64,000 bases of DNA. Origin: Sphagnum compactum (lineage: Eukaryota; Bryophyta; Sphagnopsida; Sphagnales). Below are positions 26,401 through 39,980 of the stretch, piece after piece. Where the stretch lies: positions 18,104,001-18,168,000 of the forward strand of contig OZ234498.1 in NCBI GenBank assembly GCA_965153455.1, read 5' to 3'. The position numbers and the translations under genes are program-made. A model generated the notes under the pieces. That model searched no databases and was not told where the DNA came from. It was given only the letters and a program-made list of their open reading frames with translations. Position 1 is the first letter of the stretch; each line of letters starts with the position of its first letter.

Positions 26401-28600
26401 AAGGCAATGGAAGGACGAGAAGGAACTATCAAGCTAGTTATTTAAGAAGACAACAAAAACAAGGACTACATTCGAAACAAGCAAAAACATCACACCCCCA
26501 CAAACCAACCATGAAAAAAAAACTAATACAATATTAATTGACGTACTAAATCAATGGGCACCTTGCGTGAATATTAAAGAATCTACATGGAAAATGAAAA
26601 AAAATGGAAACAAGGCATGGGTTTTTAATAAATATATGAAGAGAAATGATATTCAACCTTTTTCATACCCAATAAGGTGGGTGGGTTATAGTGGGCTTCA
26701 ATGTTTTCTTACCTACATGATATCAAGATTGAAAAATGTGTAAAAGAAATGAGAAATAACAATTCACAAAAAAGGACAAGGTAGAACAATTATAATTAAA
26801 TGTTAAATGCAATCATGCAAAATATACATAGATATTTGAAAATAAAAATATTGTTGAAAAACCAAAAATCATCTATTGAAAAGGGAGCATAACTCATAAA
26901 ATAATAGTAGGTGGCATAAGTGAACAATAATTAACTATTGTGGTTTGATACATACAAAGTAACAATAGTTGAGAAATTTTTTATGACAATATATAAATGA
27001 TAAAATGAGCTTCAAATCTATCACATATAATGATATTATTTTGGATGATACAACAAACAATAATAATCAATTTAAATTGTTAAGTATACTTATTCCAAGT
27101 CCAATAGATCTATATCAAAGTGAAAAGAAAGGAAGTGTAGCATCTTAGGCAATTTGCATAAACGAAAAATGTTATTGAAATAGTGGTAGCTAACACATAA
27201 CTATGAAAGGAATGTAATTCTAAAAAATGAATAATGCCAAAATCATAAAGGAAAAAATTGATATGAGGATGCTTCTAAGGACATACTTAAGATAATTTTA
27301 TACATGAACATTTGGAATTGGAAATTAGAAATAATGCCAAATACTTGCATTCTCATGAACTTAAAAGGAAGGTGAAATATTAATGGTCTCAAGCATATAT
27401 ATACAAAGGATAGATATAAGTTAGGGTAGGCTAGGTTGGTATGTAAGTGGGTAGGGTAGCTAGGTTAGAAAAAAATGTTCATAATAATATGATGACAAAA
27501 CATATTACTTTATTGCAATGGTGCAAGTAAGGAGTTCAAATTCGCATACTTGCAACCTACATGTAACCTAGTTTAAGCTAGCTAGCCATGCTAGGCAATT
27601 TAACCTAAGCTAAATTACTTAGTTTGACCTAGGATTCTAAGCTACTTAACCTAGGCAAAAATTTTAGCCTATATTGCCTATTAGGCTAAGTTTTTAAGCT
27701 AGCTTAATAGGTAGGTAGGTAAACAAGTAGGTAGAGTAATGTAGGCTCGTAGGTAGGTGTGGATAGATATGTTAATTATAACTATTATATTGAATGTTAT
27801 AACTATTATACAACATGTTTGGTTTGACTACGTAGCATGTGACTATATATGGCATAAACAACTATGTATGTGGTCATTTATGCAATCATAAAAACCATTG
27901 GCATAGTGTAAATTCGAAATTCATGGGTAAACATTGTGTTCAAACATATGTTCCAATTGTAACATTGGTAGATTATGCACAAAATTTGCAAAACTTGAGA
28001 AATATTTTATTTAAGGCTCCATCAACTTTAAAATGCAAAAAATCCAATTAAAATCCTACTTGCACTTACGTGACACCTATTTTGCAAAATGAGACATTGC
28101 AAAAGTTAAGGGACATTGCAAAAGTGAACAAGAAAATGTCAAAAACATAAGAATATAAGACAAGAAGATTGAGTTTTAAAAAATGAAAGAAAAATAGGAA
28201 TGAAAGGGAAAAATAAAAGAAAAAACAAAACTTAAAGTGAAGCAAAATTTGGAGCGTTCTAGGATCATAAGAGGAGATCTAGACAATGAACCAAAAGCTA
28301 GCTTGGTTGCCTAAGGTAAGGAGAGGAGAAGCGTTAGGAGGAAGCCTTGACCTAGATGCCATCCTGTTTATGGTACAATGCATCCAAAGGACAAATGTGA
28401 GATGTTAAAGCACATGCTGGTGATGATGCCTTGCCTTGTTTATTTAAAACCTCAAGCTTTGCCCTTCAAGCATGTGCTACTGATTACACCTTGACTTGTT
28501 TAATATTTTAAGGTTCAAACTTTGGCTATAAAAAGAAAATAAACAATAATGGATAATAGTGGTTTTAAAGACTTATCTGTACTTTGTGAAGATAATGGAT
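26401..28600. other. No gene seen
   Basis: AT-rich, low-CpG DNA. It contains a degenerate TAGGTAGGTAGG/CTAGCTAAGC low-complexity block at 27415-27770, similar in type to the interiors of the CACTA elements. No terminal repeats could be paired around it. Confidence 0.5.
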
Positions 28601-29966
28601 TTATAATGGACATCCAATGCATGTTTACAATGTATTTTCTGGAAGTGACATTAGACCTTTAAGCCCAAACTCAGTTTTCCCTTTGCACTGTGCATGTTGG
28701 AATGTCCATACCTTCTTTGAATGACAATGGAATTCTATATTCTCAGTGCCAATATTTTTTTCAAATTTTTGATGTAGCCCTAGTGACAAATCATCCATAC
28801 AATGATTCAGCCAAATTTGGCTATAAACAAAAATATGAAAGTAAAGCAATTAAGCACACTTTTATATTGTTGGCTACCTATTGAAACCCGATGTAAAATA
28901 TGGCAAGATTAATCTTCTCAAAAATTTGGTGATCTGAAAGCCCACAATAACACTCATTCTCCACAGTTTTGGAAAATAAAAATAAAAATCTCCAAGTGAC
29001 CAAAAATTTGCCCAAAAAAGAACATTGATTTCTCACTTGCTTTATGATGTAGTGCTTGGCCTTTACTGCTGCAGGGTGGTTTTTGCAAGTGCTATCTATC
29101 ATTGTGTATAAATGATGGTGTTAGGGGCCCGAAAGCTGTAAGAGAGGTACTCGAACAAGGGCCCACTTACCGGTCCTACCATCTGGGGGTCCACTTACCA
29201 CACCTGAAGGAACGCCGTTGGGCCAGGGGGCCCTTTTTCTGCCGTGCTTAAATCGAAGCCTCGTCTTCCTATAGAGTAAGGTACCATCACAACACTCGTC
29301 TGTCTGTCTGTCTGATTGGGGTTCGTTCATTCAGTAATGCAGACTGTCAGTTTTGCAGAGGAGCAGGGGGAGGAGTCTTGGTGGGTTGGCGTACCAGGAC
29401 AGTTGGTCAGTGCGGCCGCTGTAGCAGCCGAGGAGGACTAACTTAGAGGCGGGGTTGTTGTGAGAGAGAGTAGGGCCCAGAAAAGAAGGAAGGACCCTTG
29501 GGGCTTGGGACCCAGACACACATTTCAATTTGTTTAATAACATGTGTAAGTAACATTGTGGTGTAGAGTGAAGGAGGTTGAGAAGATACCAGGCGTGTCC
29601 AAGACACGCACAGCAGAATCTGCTACTTACTTACCTTCCTGCCAGAGTGAACCAGCACCCATGAACACACCACCATGGATGGATGGATGGATGGATGGTG
29701 TGTGGACCAAACACTTTTTTTCATTGGGTTCTTGCTCCCCAGTTAAACTCCCCATAGCTGAGGGTTCTAAATGTGTGCTAGGGGTTCTAAAACTAGATGG
29801 CCTCAAAACGGGAAAATGGGGTGGTGCATAAGTGGGTGCTAGTTGACAACAGCCCACCCACCAACACACCATCCACTGGATGCCCATTGTGATTCAGTTG
29901 TGGATGAATCACAACTAAGTTAATATCTACTTCACCTTGGTAATCCATTGTGTAAGAAGTAAGTCC

Positions 29967-29978
29967 TATATATAAATA
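29967..29978 (+). promoter_or_regulatory. TATA-box-like site
   Basis: TATATATAAATA matches the plant TATA consensus. About 250 bp downstream lie a CT-rich leader (30228-30243) and an ATG at 30244. The short frame from that ATG is not recognised, so use of the box is not established. The site also reads as TA-rich on the other strand. Confidence 0.35.
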
Positions 29979-30060
29979 GATAGGTAAGAAAATAGGTGAC
30001 TGATAGGTAAGTAGATGGTTGACAGTCTACACATAGGTAAGGGCTGTCTTTACTACCTAC

Positions 30061-30092
30061 CTACTAACAACTTGCAAGTGAGTTGTTAGTAG
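30061..30092. repeat. Perfect 12 bp stem-loop
   Basis: CTACTAACAACT (30061-30072) and AGTTGTTAGTAG (30081-30092) are exact reverse complements separated by an 8 nt loop. It lies about 90 bp downstream of the TATA-like box in the CpG-retaining island. Confidence 0.7.
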
Positions 30093-30527
30093 TTAATACG
30101 GAGGAGGTAGTTAAACAAGCTGACTGAGCTAACAATGGTTAGCTAGGGAAAGAGAATTGTTTCCTGACCACTCACCATCCATCCTTCATGTTGCACTGGT
30201 GAGTGTGGACCTCATTTTACGCTCATACTTTTCTTTCTCTTTCATGTCGCTTCCTCTCACCGGTTGCGCCTCCAGGTCCAACTACCTACCCATGACGCCT
30301 CCAACCCCAGTCAAACTGTGAACCATCAACAGACATGATTGTACGCACATGGGGACTTACCGGCCCGGGTTGCAGGCTTTGCCACCTCCTGTAGTAATAC
30401 TAACGTATCATGAGTTTGGGGGTGTCAGTCAGATCAGAAAGAAAGTGCAGAGAATGAGGTTTTTCTCATTAATGGCTTGCTGGGCTGGGGGGCTATCCCA
30501 AAAGTGCAAATAGGAGCTCTTGTGAAT

Positions 30528-30550
30528 GAAGAAGAAGAAGAAGAAGAAGA
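30528..30550. repeat. (GAA)n microsatellite
   Basis: About seven and a half uninterrupted GAA units, in the CpG-retaining island. Confidence 0.9.
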
Positions 30551-31400
30551 TGCAGCATCATTTTGATTCTTCTTCCATGCTCACTCACTGAAAACCTTCA
30601 CATGATCGAGTAACCACAAGAAGCGAACTTGCAGGTAGTGTACTTTTCGACCGTTTCCACCCGCACCCCTTACTTTGGGCCTTAGTCAATATGTACCATA
30701 TTCAACATACAGTGTTAATTGTTCCTGCAAACTCACCCTTAAACATGACAAAGTGGACAGTATAAAGTGAGATATATATAAATCTTTCAACTCGGTGAAT
30801 TGTTTTTCAGCAAATGAAAGAAGAATGAAAAAAGTGATTTGTAAGGGATTTTTCAAAATAAAAACAATTAAATTAGCCACATCTAGACCTTGGCACTTCT
30901 TTGGTCATCACATCTAATAGCACTTTTGCAGAAATGCTACAGCTCACCTAGGACAGTCACCATTTAATGCTAATTAATGCTGGGGATCCTCACTGGTGGA
31001 CCTACTTGAGAAATTTGAAAAAAAACAACCCTGGTGAGGATCTATTTAAATGTCACTTTGTGACCCCAATCATTATGACTGACCAATACAATACTCATGT
31101 CCTTTGTACTGATCTCTTAGAGGGCACTGTATTTTGGTCCTATTTGCCGGCCCAAACTGGAGTTTCACACTACCTGACTACTATACTTCACCAAAAATAA
31201 AGTTTGTGGTCTGTTCTACTGCTCTGGGTGGGGATGCTCAAATTGAAATTGTCACACTGAGTGCAAGTTTTTCTGTAGTTGGATTAAGGCAGAAAGTTTT
31301 TTCTAAAGGCCATACAAATGAAATCATAAGAGAGATCCAGTAGTTCCACCTGCACTCGCCTAAAACCGAAATCAAACATTAAAAACTTAAAAAATCAAAA

Positions 31401-33599
31401 GAGCTCACAATTCTGCATTCAATCATGTTGTTTATCTTAAATATGACAATTGGATATCCACACAAAAAACCTTAAATGGATAACAGCCTTGGACCTTCAT
31501 ATCTGCCACATGTTCAAGAAACTGACTAGCAAGCAGGTACCCTGATGATGTAAAGTGTATTTTGAGATTTTGCAAATGGTGTTTATGATGGAGCACTTTT
31601 TGTGAATTGTCAGTAAGTAGGGGTTTTATTTGTTGTTGATTTGATAAGAGTTTCAAGAACTCAAAGTTCTGTATTACTTGCACAGCTATTTACATAACTG
31701 TAAGTGCCTTCATATTTCATTTTATTTGTACCCCAAGCCAGCCTGCATGAAGTTCTAGAAAGTGGGTAGAAATTAAGTCAAGTCATACTGGTGGGTGTAA
31801 CACTCATAGAAAAAGCCAAATAAGCCAGTAGATGTGCGAAAAACCAAGTGAAGCTACCAAATACAAAATGAGCAGATTGAGATGAATGCATGTCTTAGGG
31901 CCCAACCCTAGGACATACATATAATAGGCAAGGACCATGCTACTAGGACACACCAATCCATTCGGGCAATCACTGAAATGCTTTTGGGCAACAACTAAAA
32001 CAATGGTGGAGATTGAACCATTGTCCATTGGACAATTGAATTTTTTTTAATAGTGCCCAAAAAATTCAGTCGTTAAATTTTTGGTTGCCAATTTGGTTAT
32101 TGATTTTTTTTTATCACAACGATTTGGCAACTGAAATTTTTCGGATGCTTAGTTTTGTAACCAAATTTTTTCAGCATTGCCCAAGTAGCAATTGAAGTTT
32201 TTGGGCATTGCCCAGAAATTTCAGGCAACAAGCGAAATTTTTCAGGCATTGCCACATATTTTAGGCAACAACCAAAATTTTTGGGTAGTGATCAAAATTT
32301 TCTTAGTTGCTACATCGATGGTGGAGATTGAGCCTTTGTTAATTGGATGACTGAAATTTTTTAAGCAACAATCAAAAAACATTTGTGTTACAATTGAAAA
32401 TTTTCAGTTGCCCAATTTAGTGACTGAGAATTTCCGATCACTTTAACCAATCTAACCAAAAGTTTTCAATCATTTAAAAAATGGTCGACATCCATTTTGA
32501 TGGATGAAAATGATGTGTTTAGATGGACACTAAAATGATGATCAATGCAAATTGGGCACTTCATGTCCATTTTGACAATCTTGAATAAGGGCTGTAGGAT
32601 CTCAAGAAAGATGTCATGGTCTAGTTCAATTAGTAGAACATGTCTTCCAAGGAACTCACATGTTTTCAAATAGTTGTTCATAAGAAATGTAGATGCAATG
32701 AGAATATTGTGAGGGAGTTGGGAAATGGAATTTGAATGAGTGATTGGCATACAAATGCACCTAGGGAAGCATTTATGCCCATGACCAAGCTCCATGAAAA
32801 TGACAAAACCTGAATGAAGAGCTGGAACATGGATACATGGATCTTGTGCCCAATTCTGAAGGGTGCCCTAGTCATGGATTTTTTAGAGATTCGAGGGTCG
32901 TCTAATAGTTAAAAAATTCATCCTTTTGGACGCTTGGGCTATGAAAGTGGTTATGCACAAAACTCTCTGAAAAAAAAATCCATCAGTTCTTGAACAAGCA
33001 AAGTAGCCCAATTCAACAGAGTTTAGAAAGAAAAAAGAGGATCTATGTTAATAGGTTGACACGATTGGACATTTCAAGGAAAAAATCTAGAAGAATATTT
33101 TGGAAGACAAACTTGATTTGGGATAGAACAAAACCTTTCTTAATAAGAACTCAGGGCTGGTGCAATGTAGAAAGTTGACAATAGCCCACTTGTAGTGAAT
33201 CTTATAATCGTAGTTGTTGAAGTAAGACAATGTCCCTCAACCCCTGATGGTTGTCATCATGAAATAAAAGAACATTAGTTGTGTTTGCCAAATATTTGTT
33301 TACATCACCAAAAATGAACATGACATAGTTGTGAACTTTGGTGTTCCACGGGGGGATGATGAACTAGGATTTGACACATGAAGAAGTAACAACTTGCAAG
33401 GGACCTCCCCAATGACAAGATATGTTTGCTTTCGGAGATCCTTGCGAAAATGACTTGGTTGAGGTCATGAAATATAAAATGATCATATTTTTCATGACAA
33501 AGATACTGAAGGTTGACATATAATCATTTTTTTCCAAAATTGGATGATCTTTTCAAAACTTGGAGGCTAAGCTTTTATGGCCACCTTTGATTCCACAAG
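31401..33599. other. No gene seen; internal repeats at 32002-32430
   Basis: Low-CpG DNA. ATGGTGGAGATTGAACC (32002) recurs as ATGGTGGAGATTGAGCC (32318). Between them are many variants of AATTTTTNGGCATTGCC, which gives a degenerate short-period repeat. No domain was seen. Confidence 0.5.
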
Positions 33600-36560
33600 A
33601 GAAAGCCAAGACAAGTTATAAACCTATTTCATCAATTTGGGTGTGGTTTGAATCGAAAAAAATGAGGGGCTCTGATAAGGATGCACATGATGAACATGAG
33701 GCTTCAAATCTACACCAATATTACTAGATTGTTTTTGCTTGCAAGAACAAGCAACAGGATTAGACCCAAAAAAAATTATTTTCGTAAGAGCATATGGTGA
33801 TTCCTCTTGTGGTTGAAGGGGAGGAAGTGAAAATACTTCCTTCCACTTGAATGGAGGTGGTTCAACTTCAACTACAATGGTAGGCTCCTCCATTGTAGAT
33901 GGCTAAGTTGAACCCCTAGGTGTATTGGTTCAAGCATTGTCCTTTTGCTTCCTCTTCCTCTTATTCTTGGTATCTACCTTCTTATTCAAGGCAACACCAT
34001 GATAAAGTATGCTAGAATGAGGGATACTTGATTTTTTTCTAGATAATATCCATACATAAGCCCTAATATATTGAACTCATGAATATATTTTATTTTAATG
34101 ATCCATGAGAGGGAGTTTTTTGACTTTATTGAATAATATTAAAAGATTGCATGTTTTAATAAAAATTTCAATTCATTTTTAGAAATAAAAGTACAAGAAA
34201 ACATGTGTTTCACTTTTCAAATATATGAAAATATGATGAAAGTACAATTATAATTGGATTTTTTATACTTTCAAATGGATGAAGCACTAATATGTCTTAA
34301 TTTGTTTTAATTTTTTTCATATTATAGCCATAATCTACTAAATTTTTCATGTAATGTATGTTTGAAATTTAAAAATCTAGCCAATTTAGAACATGTTTTT
34401 CATCCTTACACAAATTTTTCACACTTTATGTGTAGCTAACTATAAACTCAATGGAGTGCACTATTGCTTCATAATGAAAATTAAGAAGTTTTGAATTAGT
34501 TTTTTCATGTTTATGCCATAAGGTGACTATGAGTACATGGTGGGCACTTTTTTGGTATACTTTATCATGCTTTCACCTTTCACTTTAGAAAAGGTAGACT
34601 TCTCCACAAAATCATAGTCAAACTTTTTTCTAATAATATTTTTTAGAGGTAAAAGTGGAGTCAAGTGGGCAATCCACATACCATCCGCATGTTTTGAGGT
34701 GTGTAAACAGCCAATCTCTCAAGAGGTTGAACTTTGGATCACACCGAATCTTGAAAAGTTATGGAATCTCTATAATCGCATTCCCCAAAAGTAGTACATG
34801 GACGAAATACTTGCGAGGATCAATAAAAGAATGAGAGTGGATTGAAATGGTTCAAACATTGAAGGATAATGAAGTGGGTGGAAATGTGAACAATGTTTGT
34901 AAAAGACTTGTTTCACAGCTTCCTTGGCCCCATTTTGATGTTCACACACTTTCCTTCAAAGAATCCTTGTTTTAACCTTGAATTCCTTGTAGCAAGTAGT
35001 CTCCCAAACCTAAAGCTTCCAATTTTGTACATGTATTCATTGAAAGTACAAACGCTTATTGAACAATCAATGCTTACATGGAGGTCTTACATGATGGAAT
35101 AAAAAAACTTCATGGCCTAATGTTCCAACTACAAAAATGAAACATTCTAAGCAAGAAAATGTGAAATGGAACAAGGTGCTTTGAAATAAAATAAAAATTG
35201 TGTTGAATAAGGATTTGAGATCTAGAAACCTGGTGCCAAAAAGTGGCCTTGTGAAGCCACTAGTCAAAAGTGGCATCCGAGAATCCTTGACTAGGAAACT
35301 TTTGGGCCTAGCAAAGGATTGCAATTAATTTAATTGTTGCAACTAGTGCATTTGTTGGTCATTGTTGATAAAACCTAATATCAACATTTGCGTTTTTTGG
35401 TGAACATTTCTAGTTTTGGATTCATATCATAGTGCAATTGGATTTGGTGTAAAAATTCGATGCCCAATGTAGGATCACACATAAGCAAGCATTTGTGGAA
35501 TGTAATCATGTGTTCCTTACAAGCAACCTCCATAACCTCGGTGCTCAAGGACTTAAGTTGATCTAAGTCTCATTGATTGGGATCAAGGACATCAACAAAG
35601 TACATTTGGTGGGGAGTGTCTAGTGCCATTGCAAGCTCATGCTACACATTGTAAAAGAGATTAATATCAAATGTTAGTTCATCACAAGTCCATATATTCT
35701 TTAAAACTTTAATGGGAGAATTTTACAAAATCATAAGTTCACCTTGTACATATAGTCAAAAAACATTTCCTAGGTGAGGCTATACCACATTTTCCTAGTC
35801 TTAGTCTTGCATCTTTTGTAATATTCATCAAGTATCACATCCTTGAATTGCTAAAACGAAATCATTTCAATCCTTTGGATCTTGAAAAACTCATGCACTA
35901 AAGATGGCCTGATGTGATCCAACTCCATTATTTTGCATTGTTGAAATAACAAATGTGTGAATCAACAAATCTACTTAATGGACATGATGGGATTAGGTTT
36001 TGAAAGAAATGTTTACTTGTTCACTTCAATCATGGCTATGAAGAGCTCAACAAGCTCATTACTCATGTCAAGAACAAAGTTGTTGACACAAATGTGCCAA
36101 TCCTCCTAATTAAGATGAACCTTGTCAATGTCAGGCAACCGGGCTTGAAACCTATGGTTGCCATCCCAACATAGAACATCTTGCCAAACAATTTGTAGAG
36201 GTTTGGGTCCACTAAGAAAAACTTTCCAAACTTGGCATTCTTCTTCGTCTAGAATGGATCCCGTGAACCTTCAAAGTTCAACATGGGGACCTTTTGACCT
36301 TGCCAATTTGTATGCAAAATGAAAAAGGCCTTCTCACCTTCCATGTACCCATTTGGAATGCTTGTTCCATCTTCAACACATTAATTTTAAGAGTTGGCTG
36401 AACAATTGGCATCAAAATCATTCGACACAACAAAATATTCACCTTGGATAATTTTTGCTTTAAACGAATCTTGAATTTCTCCAATGCCTCATTGGTGTTG
36501 AATTTGTTTTGCTTATGAATGTCCTTAATCTTGACATCACAAGAAGCCATACCTTGCATA
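33600..36560 (-). pseudogene. Broken repeat-type frame, unidentified
   Basis: Reading leftward from 36548, a protein starting MASCDVKIKDIHKQNKFNTN can be followed for about 90 codons. After several frameshifts comes a block at about 35660-35460 (HELAMALDTPHQMYFVDVLD, then STEVMEVACKEHMITFHKC). A last block, MEEPTIVVEVEPPPFKWKEV, opens at 33893. The sequence is CpG-poor and full of stops, as in the neighbouring element remnants. I infer an old mobile-element ORF, but no catalytic motif was seen and the blocks may belong to more than one protein. Confidence 0.35.
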
Positions 36561-36744
36561 AACGAAAGAAAGATAAGTCTATGAACAAAGAAATGAGGTG
36601 CGAATAAGATATTAAATTAAGGAGACAAAATGAAAAGACCTCTTGGTTAATTGTCAACTTTTAATAAACCCTAAAACTCACAATTTGAAATTTATATAAT
36701 CAAATGACGGCCAAAAAAACATCATCATGCACTTATAGAGGATT

Positions 36745-38050
36745 CAAGTGTAATGGGAATGTTTCTCAAAGGAAATTTATGTGACACTGATCTAACGGTG
36801 GTATCACAATCTATGAATGGGAGAGGATTTAATATGATCAAGGATTGGAACATACAGCTACCAATATGGATTAACATTTCAAGAGATTCCAATCTTGCAT
36901 AATTTGCCATGAGTATTTGGTGGAAAATATTGGGCCCCCCATGGAAGACTATTAACACAACAATAATTGCATAAAATAAGAACCCATGGCTAAATTGAAT
37001 CAAAGCTTAAGGAGAGCAATGTGCCACTTGTCCAATGGTAGGCATTGATTAAGGGGAGGAGAGATCATCAAAAAATATTTTCACAAATGGAATCTAATTT
37101 AAACCGAATTAGAGAGGATTTAATTGGATAAAGGACTTGAACATAGACCTAACAACATGAACTTAAATAATTTATTAATTCAAAACATTCTAACGAGCTT
37201 CAAAATCTTTCATGAGTATTGGGAGGACTTGGAATTCCTTTTCACCCATTTGGCCCCCCTAATGGAAGATTACTTAACACACATGTCATTGCATCCATCA
37301 TGAACCCATGGCTGAGCTGGTTCAAACCTTAAAGAAATCAATGTCTGACTTCTTTAATGGTTGACACCAGTTGCGGGGAGGAGATCATCAAAAAAAGTTT
37401 TCACATATGGAATCTAACTCAAACATAATTGGGGGAGATTTAATTGGATTAAAAGCTTGAACATAGACCTAGCAATATGATTTATTTAATTTATTATTTC
37501 AATAAATTTTAATCATTTAGAATAAACAATGGGTATTAGGAAAGGTGGGGCTTCCTTCTCAACCATTTGGTCCCCCCATGGAATATAATTAACACAACAA
37601 CAATTGCATAAATCAAGAACCCATGGCTGAATTGGCTCAAAGCTTAAAGAAATCAACTTCGCCCATGTTGAATGGAATTCACCATTTCAAAGGGAGAAAA
37701 AAAAATTCATTTTCACGTAAAAATTTGAACTAAAAAAAATTTGGAGAGGATTTAATTGGATCAAGAGCATGAACATAAACCTATAAATATGGACTTAAAT
37801 GATTTATTATTTCAAAAGATTCCAATCTTGCATAATCTGCCATGAGTTTGGGGAGAATTTGAGATTTTTTCTCGTTTGTTTAGGCCTTAATGGAACTTAA
37901 ACAATTGCATACATCAAGAACCCATAACCAAATTAATTCAAACAAAAAGAATTCAAAGGTCAGCACAAATTGAGGGGAAGAAAGATCATCAAGAAACCTT
38001 TTCACACAAGGTGCAAACTACCTAATAAGAGCCATCAAAGCAAATCACCC
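36745..38050. repeat. Four-copy tandem array, units of about 290-320 bp
   Basis: A marker GAGAGGATTTAAT recurs at about 36821, 37112, 37433 and 37744. Each time it is followed by an AAAGGACTTGAACATAGACC-like block, a TTATTTCAAAA-like block and, after about 130 bp, TTTGGCCCCCC(A/T)ATGGAA. The marker spacing is about 291, 321 and 311 bp. Units have diverged noticeably. No coding capacity was seen. Confidence 0.8.
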
Positions 38051-39970
38051 TATCCTTCACACTATCCTTAGGAAGGAAAATTTCCTATGACAAGAGCCAC
38101 TTGTTGGCATGTTAGTAGCTAGGTCAAAGAACCTAATTTAAACCCATAAAATTCAAAATTAGTCACAAGTTGCAAGGTTTTTGTGTGTGAAGGGTCAATT
38201 ATGCATAGATGGGTCAATCTAGGGTTGTTTTCTTCCATGACGGAGTGCACAAGGTGAGAGGCACAATTGAGTTATTATATCTTGGATTGAGCTTGTGTTT
38301 TTGTTATGAGTTTTATCTAATGTCTAAACCTTCTTCCCTCTAGAATTGTCAACTTCTTTGAAAGGATAGATAGGTATTTTCATGTGTTCTTGTCAATTCT
38401 ATTTAGGCATGACCCTCTTGCTTTAGGTTTAGAAAGCCATATTCATTTAAGCAACATGGTGATTGATTGTTCCAAAGTCCAACAAAATGCAACAAAACTT
38501 AGAAATATTGGGAAAAGTCCAAATTTGGGAGAAAGTAAACTACAAATTCCAAATATATGAGTTTTTTTGCATTTGTTAGAAAGTTGAGCAACAAGGTTTT
38601 AACCCCAAAACTTAGATCACCAATGTCCATGTGACTGATGAGGATGTCATAGAGGTATTTGGAGAATCACGAGTCCTTAGAACCATAAATCTCGATCTTG
38701 ATCCCAACACCAGGTTGGAGTTACTTTGTTTATATTCACAGTGCTATGGCATTACCAACGTTACCAACAATGAGTTTTATCTTTGGTTTGTCAAAGGTTA
38801 CATTGTTCAAGAGAAAGGTATATACATAAATTAGGCAAAAGCAGCAGCTTCTACTGCAATAGAGAAGTTGAAAAAGGAAGAGATAGCAAAGTGGAAACGA
38901 ATTCATGGTTTGTCTGTGAGTCGCAAGTGGTGATGTCAGTTTGGCCTCTAGTACAGAGAACGTTGGTGTCACTCAACGTATGAAGGTTCATATGAAATAA
39001 GAGCTTGGCATTTTGTTTAAGTAAGACCTTGAAAATGTGAACTTGATTTCCCCAAGTGTTGGCATCGAATGGCCTATTATTATTTAAATTTAATAATAGG
39101 GTCATATAAGTTGATTAATGCAATCAAAATATTATTGAATCCTTTTGTGCCTTTTCCAATTCTTCAATTATCTCCTAGCACCTATTTATGGGTACCAAAC
39201 CCTATTGCACATTCTTTTAAAAGTGACTAATTGCATAATCCACTAGCATCCTTCCCCATGTAGTCAATCCTCCCTGCATGTGAGATAAATGGTATATAAT
39301 CACCATTAGTCATATCCATATGGTTCACAGTTCATGTTTGTACACTACTAGGAATATTCATTCCTATTACCAACATTCGATTCTGTAATCATCCATATTA
39401 TTACTTCTATTTCAACTTATTTGTATGCTATTGGATTTGACATTTGGAATTAACCTTCCTTTTTTCACTGTCCCTTCTTGTCATGTTTCCTTTGTTGTTT
39501 GGAACACTTTTGACATGTATAGACCTCAAAACATTCATTATTTTTTTCAGTTGGGCTACGAAAAGTTCTACGATCTGTTTTTTCGCTTAAGCTTCAATAA
39601 TACCCAAGTGTTTCCATACATAAGTTTCAAATAACTATTTTTGTTCCTTTTGTTCCATTGCTTCTAGTTGCATTCAATCGTTGGTTTTCATGCAAAAGAA
39701 TTTAGTTAAATCTAATTATTTTGTGTGATGGGTTCAGATCTATTTAGGTGATTGAGAAATGTTTGTGTGCAATGTTTGGTTTTCTTCCACGTTCCATTCA
39801 TGTCTACATGGATGCCACATGTGATGATAATAATAAAGTCACAAATGGGATTTTTCAATTTTCTTTGTCTGGAAGTCCCAAATTTTATTGATTAGTCATT
39901 ACAAATAGATATAGAATGATTGGGGACCAACTTTTCAAAAACTCATAAGACACCATTGTCACTCCAAGAA
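38051..39970. other. No gene seen
   Basis: AT-rich, low CpG, short chance frames only. CACTACTAGGAATATTC at 39343 resembles a CACTA left end, but no matching right end was found. Confidence 0.5.
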
Positions 39971-39980
39971 TTACAACATA

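Larger units (their letters stand above)
28650..31400. other. CpG-retaining, GC-richer island with no recognised protein
   Basis: Base composition changes sharply. Runs such as GGGGCCCG, GCGGCCGC and CCGGCCCGGG occur here while the surrounding 25 kb has almost no CpG. The island holds (GTCT)n at 29298-29314, (ATGG)n at 29675-29698, (GAA)n at 30528-30550, a TATA-like box at 29967-29978, and a pyrimidine tract before an ATG at 30244. The minus strand shows several GGTAAGT donor-like sites (ACTTACC on plus near 29165, 29192, 29628 and 30355). It also shows a CTCTCTCTCACAACAACC leader-like stretch near 29470. No long frame or known domain was found in either direction. It is a candidate promoter, non-coding RNA or gene with very short exons. 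Confidence 0.45.

Noticed and set aside
29121-29330. Minus-strand 69-codon frame in the CpG-retaining island, MNEPQSDRQTDECC.
   Set aside because: No domain, part of it is a (GTCT)n repeat, and no neighbouring exon could be joined convincingly; kept only as part of the island entry.
39343-39365. CACTACTAGGAATATTC, a possible CACTA left end with GTA before it.
   Set aside because: No inverted partner followed by GTA was found downstream within several kilobases; a nearby AATAGGAATGAA match at 42320 diverges before the terminus.
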